Shown piece after piece: positions 56,400-64,000 of a stretch of DNA of 64,000 bases. Location: positions 992,001-1,056,000 of the forward strand of contig JAUKUA010000002.1 of the NCBI GenBank assembly GCA_030549175.1, read 5' to 3'. The notes below the pieces were generated by a model. It worked only from the letters and a program-made list of their open reading frames with translations, was not told the origin of the DNA and made no database searches. How positions within the stretch are numbered: the first letter of the stretch is position 1; each line of letters begins with the position of its first letter. The position numbers and the translations under genes are program-made. The stretch is from Lasiosphaeris hirsuta (taxonomy: Eukaryota > Ascomycota > Sordariomycetes > Sordariales > Lasiosphaeriaceae).

Positions 56400-57811
56400 C
56401 TAGAAGAGGGCGACAGTTAATCCCGGTATTCCACCACATAGCGCCCTTCTACAAGCTGAAGTATTCCCACTATCCTCGGCCTCGAACTCTACACTGACTT
56501 GGTCGGTCGGCATATCCTTCCCAACCACCTCGGCCTTATAGAATTTGGTACCATCGGGATAGAGAGCCAGCAGTACCGTCTTGCCCTTATTACCTTGCTC
56601 CCCTAAGTCGATACCGAACCGCGGAATCAGAACAACACTGCTAGTACTTACTGGTCTCATACTCGACAGGCTGATCGGGCGGTAAGTCAGGATCTATACC
56701 CTGGACTAGTGAATCTATCGATGAAACTTCCATTCTTCCGAACTGTAACACCTGATCTCCCTGTGAGATCGGTTTCCGGACTGTCCGCTTCGTGCCGCCT
56801 ACTGTGTGAACGTCGAGGAGGTGCTTTCCCGGGGTTTTGTTCGCGCCGAACGGAGGATACTGGCACTCCTTCTCGGGACATAGCAAGCTCATCGTATGGC
56901 CAGCTTCATGGGCCGCGCGATCCTCGCTGCTCACAAACCCGCTGATTGCGTAAATGCACGAGAAAAAGCGACACCGATGCGCGTAGCGGGTAAAATATCG
57001 CAAAAAAGGCCGAATTCATATGTTGTCATACCTGAACGTTCTTGTTCGCTCACGATGTGTCGCACCGTCGTTTCGTAGTTCTGAAATACGTGATGGGTAT
57101 GTGTCGGGCGCACTAGAGCGTCTGTGGTGTCTGAGATTAACCAGGGTGGATGATAGTCTTTTGAATTCGAGTTTACTTACTGCCTGGACTTGGGCTGCCA
57201 GTGGACTCGGTGACCCTCCGCCGACTAGATGAGCGGGCCTGCAGACTGAGCGTCGCATCATACCAAAGACTGGCCAGGTACCGAATAGACTCCAATTCTG
57301 GGATGAGCAGCCCTGGAGGAAGGTCGGCTGTGCCTAATCGAGATGTCGCCAGAGCAGCAGAGAGTTCTGCAAGTGAAACGAGGGTCCCAGGTCGACGCAC
57401 CAGAACTCGAACGCATAAGCAAGGAAATCCCAGACCCCTCTTATCACCTGTGGTCGCCGATCAATCAGGGGAAAGTGGGGATCGAATACATCCATTGCTG
57501 ATCAAAGACAGCGGAGTGAGGCGAGACGGTGATTCCAGCGAATCGCAACATCTTTAATCTGAACAGACTGACTACATGCGTCGCTTCGAAGGTGGCTGAC
57601 CCGTTTTTATTACCAAGGCTCAAAGTTTGATATATACGGATCGTGGTACGATATACTCCTTCACTGATATGTGGATGAATGCAAGTGCTGAATTGCAGCG
57701 CTCTTCAACCAGGGGTTTACAAGCTTCGAGAACATGGTCGGGTACGGGGCGCGAGCTTATTTCTTCGTCGGGTTGAAACATGAGACAGCGTCGGGAAAGC
57801 GACGAAACCAC
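56400..57811 (-). pseudogene. NACHT-type/C2H2 zinc-finger/Tudor-like protein remnant
   Basis: Read on minus. 57811-57620 shows DHVLEACKPLVEERCNSALA and FIHISVKEYI, the post-NACHT segment of fungal STAND proteins. 57400-57173 shows SLAELSAALATSRLGTADLP and ESIRYLASLWYDATLSLQ. 57003-56641 has C2H2-like spacing: HRCRFFSCIYAISGFVSSED, then AAHEAGHTMSLLCPEKECQY and KHLLDVH. 56660-56400 reads SVVLIPRFGIDLGEQG, ALYPDGTKFYKAEVVGKDMP and VSVEFEAEDSG, with the expected end VEGRYVVEYRD in a shifted frame; this looks like an SGF29-type Tudor-like domain. The pieces are in the right order for one gene but separated by stops and at least three frame changes, and the P-loop part is missing. Decayed. Confidence 0.55.
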
Positions 57812-59044
57812 AGATACTCGGCCCCGCTTGTTTCACTGGGAGCCTGAGCTCTCGGGGCCCGATCCCTGACCGAATCTTCGGGAACCTCTCCCTACAACTT
57901 GGCCGCAGGGCCGAGTTCAGACTAACAAGCTCTTGAAGCTACTCATCTGGCAGGAAACTAGACACGGAGACGGCATGCCTGGCTTTGCTGACAGGCTATT
58001 CAGCGACTACTGTTCAAGGAGCCGCACGCACACTGATCAGCTCGCCTCCTACAGTAATAAACTGCCGCTGAGAAGGGCGCTGAGAGCGGCCCGTAGCAAA
58101 ATAGTAAATCTCCAGAATTGCCCAAAACATAGGATAATCCCTCTCTTTGATTGTTGCCTGCGAAACCTCAATCACCTGTCGCAACAGCAGTTGGAAAACG
58201 AGAGCCCCCTCAGTCTCTTGCCAAGGCAAAATGTGACAGTCCGGTGCGGAACATCGCCGCCGCCACTCCGCCACAATCGTGGCTGAGTATTCGCCAGTCC
58301 GGAATGAAAGGCCTGAAAGAGAAAAAGGGAAATGGCGAGAAATTCGTAATGACCTAGCATTGGTTGAAATAAGAAACCAGGGCCCATATTAACCTTGGAA
58401 GTGGTTAACCCAAACTGAACAAGATGGGTAACCAGGCTCTATGTGTCTTTTTTTATGTAACTAACAAATGAAATAACAACAGTAGTAATTAGGGCAGATC
58501 TTGCAATCAATGACTGTATGAGTCAACAGGGGGCTAGGAGGCAGGTAGAACCAACGCAAGCTCTCACCGCCACCTTGTCTCAAGGGGTACCCGTGCCCGA
58601 GGCAAAGGGTTGAAGATACCCTCGCCGGCTCCCGGGGAAAGGGAGACGAACAATACGCCTGCCAAGCAGTCTACAGGGACGTGATTGAAATTTTAATGCC
58701 AATGTCAGGAGCCATTAGACGGCTGGCTCGGTGAAGAACCAAAAGGTGGTGTCAAACCAACTGCCTAGCCTATGGGAGGTCGGCGCCAAGCACTAGGTGT
58801 TATCACACATGCAAGCTTCTACACTCCGTTTACAATGCTCGCCATGCAGCCACCGTTGCCCGGTTTCAATGGGGTTCTCCGCCTCTCAACCTCTCTCGGA
58901 CCAACCGGCGAACCTTTTCCAACCGTCTAGTACGAACCCCTCCCCAGCAGGCCACGTATCAATCCAATTTTATTTTAAGTAGGTACCTACCTGCCTTCTT
59001 ATTGACTACATATCCCCCATCGATTACCTTTCTTATTCAGACCC
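57812..59044. other. intergenic, no supported gene
   Basis: A minus frame at 58274-58014 (VIEVSQATIKERDYPMFWAI) is coding-like and could be another piece of the decayed STAND gene, but it has no clear motif. Confidence 0.45.
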
Positions 59045-60642
59045 ATGGATCAGCAGCCTCGTGACTCGCGCACAAGGCATCTCCGCTCTCGGGCCCCCAG
59101 CATGTTCCAACATAAGGAAGTTGGAGGTGGTTTTCTCAGCGACGACCCGCACTGCCAATCATTGGTTAAACGGCTTGTCTCCTCAGATCCTCGCTTAGGA
59201 CAGAGAAGCGAGAAGAATGTCATCAGACAAGTTCCATGGCCAGTTTTGCGCACAAGAGTGGCAGCATTCAAGGCTCAATCTGCCTCTCCGTTACTCTGGG
59301 AGCGAGCCGAGTTCAGCGACCATTTGACCTTCCGAGAATGGCTACGAAGCTCATCCCCAAGCCCAGACGGTCGGAGAATCATCATCGTTGAGGGGCAACC
59401 CCCAGTGTACATCGACGCCATGGTTGTCCACTTTGGAATGCATCCTGCCTTCTTTTCCAATCACGAGCGAGTTCGAGCCCCTGATGTCGAATTGCCGAGC
59501 ATCGTCAAGGAACACGTTACGATGAAATACTATGAGCCTATTTACCTCTGAACAACTCCGCCAGTTCCGCGTCTTTTGTGCCGAATCCGGTAGACCCGTA
59601 GGTGCGACGCGTGTTCTCGGCGAATTCACCGACACTGGCATCCTCCAACGCAAGTGCTCCGTATGGCGACGGCAGAGGCCAGGAGAGGGTGGCGGATGGG
59701 ATTGTATGATGATTATGCGAACGAGATTTTACAATGCAAAACGCGATCTGACAACTTGGAATAGGCATCATCATAACAGACCCGCCTCTGAGGTTTGTGT
59801 CTGTGGGAATGTCCGGCGCCGCGCTTGAACGAATACGGCTCCCAACGTGGCGTCCGTATCGAGGAGGTTATATTGACCCAACCCCCCATCAGAGCCAGGT
59901 CAAGGCTGGATGCGGGCCACCTCGTACATGCATGCTGGATGATCTGCACTTCTATATTGAGAAGCACGCCGGACTATTCGAACCCCACGGCTCCAATATG
60001 GGCTTGTTTCTTGCTCAAAAGATTGTGGCTAGCCACTACCAGAAACATGTTGGGTTGATCCACGAGCAGATCTCCCAAGTCCAACACTCCATGTCTCGCC
60101 AGGAGACATTGATCATCTTTAATCCAGAGGTGGTTGAGAAGCAGTGGAGTGATGTACGGGGGTATGAGCGGCGGGTATCTCACTATTGCCTCGAGGTCGA
60201 GTCTATCATGTTTCAATGTGGAATTCCATTTTCCGAACCCGACACATCCAAGACGGGGAATTGGCATAGTATTGAGAACGATTTCCGTTTCGTATTCATG
60301 ATGCTCAAGTATGCTCAGTGGCGCGTGGAGTCCCTCAGCTCGTCTATTACAGGGCTGGCTAGCATAGTAAGCAACAGACAGGCAGTAGAGGAACAGACCC
60401 TAACCAGGCAAGAGGCTGCAAGCATGAAAGCCCTAACTATTGTCGGATTGGTGTTCTTACCTCTAAGCTTTACGGCTTCGTTGTTCGCGATGCCCGCCCC
60501 TTACGGGCCTGGCAGCGAGGGATTTGGGATCTACTTCGCATGTGCAATACCCCTGAGCGCCGTCGCGTTCGCAACCTATTTCCTTTTTGGTGGATCTTGG
60601 GCGCAGTGCCATGGCTGGGGATTTAAGAAGGCGCCAGTCTAG
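59045..60642 (+). CDS. CorA-like membrane protein
   Basis: Exons 59045-59515, 59565-59703 and 59765-60642; 495 residues. Intron 1 (GTTACG...CGCCAG, 49 nt) and intron 2 (GTATGA...GAATAG, 61 nt) both keep phase, so the apparent stop at 59549 is intronic. The large soluble N-terminal part has RQVPWPVLRTRVAAFKAQ, FRVFCAESGRPVG and IIITDPPLRFVSVGMSG. A helical stretch runs to two C-terminal membrane helices: MKALTIVGLVFLPLSFTASL and GIYFACAIPLSAVAFATYFL. The helix (QEAASMKALTIV) leading into them is typical of fungal CorA-like proteins. The CorA GMN selectivity motif is replaced (FAMPAPY), so Mg2+ transport is doubtful. Many such fungal proteins are lineage-expanded and of unknown role. Confidence 0.8.
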
Positions 60643-61459
60643 TAGTGATACACTTTGTTAAATGCGACAAAACCGTGGAAACATCAGTGAGGTTACTTGT
60701 CAGCTCGCTATTCTGGTGGGGGGATCTGTCTGAAAGAAGGGGGTTCTGGCTCACGTAGTGCCAGAACACCATGCGAGCTGAGGTGTGGTTAACTCTGGGG
60801 TGGAGTGACCGATGGAGCTGAATGGGGCTCAGGGGAACCGAATTGACGCAGTCAGCTCAGTTGGTCAAGGTCACTTTTTGCCACCTACGTTGCCACCATT
60901 CATGGATATAATAGAGGCCAGAGAGCCAAAGGATAGACAACACACATGCAATAAAACACGCAGTTTCAACCCCGTCAATTCCACAGAATCCAGTGTGCCA
61001 TGGTTCTGAAAACTGACCAGGGGCAACGGATAACCGACCAAGCCGATGCTACTTGTGCAGGCAGTGCAAACAAACAACTTGAGGCATTTTCAATCTCTGC
61101 ACTACTCTTTCTTCGGATACTTCTTTTCCTTCACCGCTCAGCTATTATTATTTGTTAATACTACCTAACGGGCCCAAGTAAACGGTCTCCCAGTCCTCCC
61201 ATCAGCAGATGTGGATGTGGTAGAACATATCAGAGTCCAGGACAAGGGGGGATGGGACGAGGTCCGGCCAACCAATCATACAGGTTCTTGGCGACCGCTC
61301 CTATTGACAAGTGGCCTTACCCCACCTCGCCCGCCTCAGCACCACTTCCAATGTTACTAAAAACTCACAACGAAACACGTACCAACAAACGAACTAGCGA
61401 CATCTAATCTGCGACAGCCAACTCACTTGGCCCGGTCACCGGGTTCCTTGCATCACAAG
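60643..61459. other. intergenic, no supported gene
   Basis: 3' flank of the CorA-like gene and promoter of the thioredoxin gene. No coding frame with motifs. Confidence 0.55.
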
Positions 61460-62077
61460 ATGGACACGCTATCTTATGCCCTACTCATCTTTCTCATCTT
61501 TATGGTCGTGCGAGTAAGTCTCACCGCATCACCCCCAACAATCATCCCATAATAATAAACCCCACCTCATTCCCTCTCTTCCGAGTCACCACGTGGTCCA
61601 TAGGGTACTAACACACTCTCTCTCTCAAAGGCTGTATTCGCAAACCGCACGCCAATCCCCGAAACCTCGGTTAAAGTCCACAAGATCACCAATCCCGCCG
61701 AACTCGACGCACTACTCTCGTCAACAAAACATGTCGTGGTCGATTTCTATGCAGATTGGTGTCCGCCCTGCCGCGTCATCGCCCCCGTTTTTTCGGAACT
61801 CGCAGACGAGCATGCAAGGGACAAATATCTCGCTTTTGCAAAAGTCAATGTCGATCATGTGAGTGACGTTGCGGGGAGGTATAGGGTCAGCGCGATGCCG
61901 ACTTTTTTGGCTTTCACGGATGGCGTGCTGAAGGGGGTCGAAGTTGAGGGGTTGAAGGGGCGTGGGTCGGTTGTGGTGAGCGCGGATGGGTTAGTGGAGC
62001 GGGTTAGGGGGGCGGATAAGGTTGCGCTAGTGGCTGTGGTTAAGGCTTTGGCTGGGGAATCCAGTGGGAAGGAGTGA
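61460..62077 (+). CDS. membrane-anchored thioredoxin with WCPPC active site
   Basis: Exons 61460-61513 and 61631-62077; 166 residues. The intron is GTAAGT...CTCAAAG, phase 0. Exon 1 encodes a hydrophobic N-terminal helix (MDTLSYALLIFLIFMVVR|AVF), a signal anchor. The thioredoxin fold follows: VVVDFYADWCPPCRVIAPVF (Cys62 and Cys65), FAKVNVDHVSDVAGRYRVSA and the cis-proline loop MPTFLAFTDG. The active site is WCPPC instead of the classical WCGPC; the Gly-to-Pro change shifts redox potential and is seen in some periplasmic and specialised thioredoxins. The protein likely acts as a disulfide reductase at an internal membrane. The last 40 residues are short for the family but complete. Confidence 0.88.
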
Positions 62078-63671
62078 GGAATGAGATGCTAGGGAAGGGG
62101 AGGGTTATGGGGGAGAGGTCACGTAGGTGACAGGTGCCCCTAGTGCCGGGGATGTAAGGACCTGTGGAAGTATATTCAGTAGCAACTATTGGCTATTATG
62201 ACAAAGGACCACCGTTACGCTTGTGTTACCAAAGGTATTCGGAACTTGAGATGCTTTGAGCTACCCGCTGGAACTTAATCCCTTACATTGAGCGACATAC
62301 CTGACCCAAAAAAACTCCTCCCTGTAGTACCACTCCTCCGTGTCTCATGGTCATTATCCAACATCCACCCGTCTTCAAATGCAATCCCTACCATCTCTCA
62401 GCCAGATATACACCCTCTACCCTATATTATACCGGCTTATTCATCTCCACTCCGCGGTACGCACTAGACTGCCAGAAACGCTGCACCTCGTAGTATAGTC
62501 AGAATAGCTGATTGTATTATTCAATCTCTCCTGGCCTCTGACGAAGCCAGAGGCCTGGATCTTATGGGATAGAACGGTGGTCGCTGTTTTTGTCACGTTT
62601 GGATTTTTATTTTATTTATTTTATTTATCTTTGGCAATTTTGATCATAAAGACATCAAGGTCTCGTTGCACTACTTGAGTTGTAATGTCTCGAGCAAATT
62701 CACGGTCTCAAATGTCACCTGATGAAGACATGTCACGTGTCTCGTAGTTCCTTGGTATCTATGGTTGGTGGCAATTATCAATGCCAATAGTCCCGCTTTC
62801 CCTTATCACCTGCCAACTCCCTCATCACCGGCCAACTCCTTCAAGTAGACTCCAACACCCCTGAGAACAAATCTCATCAAACTCGGCATCGATTCCCAGA
62901 AAACCTACAAGGAGTCCAACTAGGATCTCTTCAGACCGTTATTCCATGGCCGAGGAGGTCATAGTAGGATGATGCCCCATCGTCCTGTTCAATCACGATC
63001 CACCCAATGCCCTTTCTTCGTCAATCTTGAGGCGAGGGGGACTGATGTCAAAGATAGAGTATAGCTATTCTAAAGGATAACGAGACGCACCAGTTTCTTC
63101 CCACCCAACCCACGCGAGAGTAGAGATACTTGACACCATCGCTACGCTGTTTCAATTTTCGGCCTCGCCGTCTCTCCCTTTTGGTGTGCCACCTCTATCC
63201 TTTTTGCGTTCCGCTATTATCTTTCGTCCCCAGCTTTTCCCACATCCCAGGGAACCCCTGTGCTAGATTAAGTGGGTACTTTTCAGATATGCCAGCCTTT
63301 GCGGTAGTCAGTGGCAGGTCGAGCCCCGGTTCAGCCGCAGGCAGGTCAGATGAGTGGGGTTAACCGCGGCAAGTGTGGGTCCTGTTGCAATCTCTTGATT
63401 AGATTGAAGCGGATCAGCTCCCACCCCAATACCCCGCATTCACGCCTGCCCGACGAGCCCTCTTCGCACCCAATGTCTCAACTCTCACCTTGTCCCCCAA
63501 GCAGTGCTTTTTTTTTTTTTTTTTTTGTGAAGCCTACAGACGCTGTTAGCCTCAGGTGCAGCTCCTGGAAGCATTCGCAGCAACTAGCCGCGCTACCCTA
63601 TTCAACTGGCTACCAACCCCGTGCTGCCACGCCCCTGACCGGATGCCCCGTCGACAGTCCAAGCCGCCGAG
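62078..63671. other. intergenic, no supported gene
   Basis: AT-richer, with short frames only; includes a T19 run at 63508-63526. No coherent coding pattern on either strand. Confidence 0.55.
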
Positions 63672-64000
63672 ATGGTATCGCAAAGCACCCTCACTTTCCG
63701 GTTGCGAGGATGTCCTGCCACCGTAGATGAAGTTGCCCTTTGCGATGCGCTGGCCCAGGCATTCGGCGACATCGACCCCGATGACATCCACCTCCAGTCA
63801 CTGGCTAGGGCCGTTGATCCGTGGGAAACGCCCTCGACCAAGACCGCAACCTTGCGTTTCGCAAAGCTGCCGTCGGTCGTCCAAGCACAGATCAGCCGAG
63901 GGGAGTGGAAGATCGAAGGCTCTGGTCTCAATAATGCCCTCATCCTAGACTCACACTTCCTTGGCCTTACCCCGCTGAACGATGTGGGAGTGCACAAGCA
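63672..64000 (+). CDS. start of a probable lipase/STAND-type receptor, cut by window edge
   Basis: Open frame from ATG 63672 to the window end without a stop; 109 complete codons seen. It begins MVSQSTLTFRLRGCPATVDE and continues VALCDALAQAFGDIDPDDIH, then PWETPSTKTATLRFAKLPS and EWKIEGSGLN, ending ALILDSHFLGLTPLNDVG. The D-(S/T)-H-F-x-G-(M/L)-TPLND-V motif leads directly into an alpha/beta-hydrolase domain (x-C-I-x-I-x-G-L-x-S-H-P-F-GSW) in a well-known group of fungal STAND proteins, so a lipase-NB-ARC/NACHT receptor is likely. The hydrolase and nucleotide-binding parts lie beyond this window. No N-terminal signal peptide or membrane helix. Confidence 0.65.
   Translation, partial: MVSQSTLTFRLRGCPATVDEVALCDALAQAFGDIDPDDIHLQSLARAVDPWETPSTKTATLRFAKLPSVVQAQISRGEWKIEGSGLNNALILDSHFLGLTPLNDVGVHK

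Noticed and set aside
56628..56665. A 14-nt intron (GTAAGTACTAGCAG) rescuing the Tudor-like frame
   Set aside because: Far too short for a spliceosomal intron, and a second frame change follows downstream, so decay is the better reading.
59516..59564. Apparent frameshift and stop in the CorA-like gene
   Set aside because: A 49-nt intron (GTTACG...CGCCAG) removes the stop and keeps phase.
1..64000. CRISPR arrays, rRNA genes or an intact transposon
   Set aside because: No regularly spaced repeats, no rRNA-like sequence, and no transposase or reverse-transcriptase motifs seen; the genome is eukaryotic.

Overview
This window is nuclear DNA of a filamentous ascomycete, most likely a Sordariomycete. 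Genes are split by short introns of about 45-170 nt, with GT(A/G)NGT donors, CTAAC/CTGAC-type branch sites and CAG/TAG acceptors. There are no operons, and the gene families are typical of Pezizomycotina: HET-domain proteins, NACHT/STAND receptors, GH75 chitosanase, fungal-type GH51, CAP10 glycosyltransferase and an ENA-type P-ATPase. All joined models below were built by hand from splice signals and reading-frame agreement; no search was run.

Layout. 1-9.4 kb is accessory DNA: one intact kinase-like gene (4040-5230), then a graveyard of broken genes. These are the 5' part of a large uncharacterised fungal protein (6029-6745, minus), a divergent metallo-beta-lactamase-fold remnant (7023-8345), the carrier-domain end of a polyketide synthase (8346-8697) and the tail of a HET protein (8863-9399). 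9.9-23.9 kb holds a secreted GH75 chitosanase with a cysteine-rich tail, a membrane-anchored HET protein, a small Mrx7-like mitochondrial protein containing an 18-nt exon, a lipase-like/NACHT receptor and a secreted GH51 arabinofuranosidase. 25.7-41.2 kb is the conserved core: mitochondrial transcription factor, CAP10 glycosyltransferase, arginase, a four-TM MARVEL-like protein and the ENA cation ATPase. 42.9-64 kb is accessory again: hypothetical proteins, a 2OG-Fe(II) oxygenase, a DapA-family aldolase, a HET pseudogene, a secreted vWA protein, a NACHT/C2H2/Tudor-like remnant, a CorA-like membrane protein, a membrane-anchored thioredoxin, and the start of another lipase/STAND-type gene cut by the right edge.

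Biology. The recurring theme is fungal nonself recognition and programmed cell death. There are two intact or partly visible STAND-type genes, one intact TM-HET gene and at least three decayed HET/NACHT loci, interspersed with housekeeping genes and secreted hydrolases. Several decayed loci carry nonsense codons that single C-to-T (or complementary G-to-A) changes would explain, which is suggestive of RIP, plus one-base frameshifts. Two apparent frameshifts, in the kinase and CorA-like genes, disappear once short introns are recognised. I found no CRISPR array, rRNA, convincing tRNA or intact transposon.
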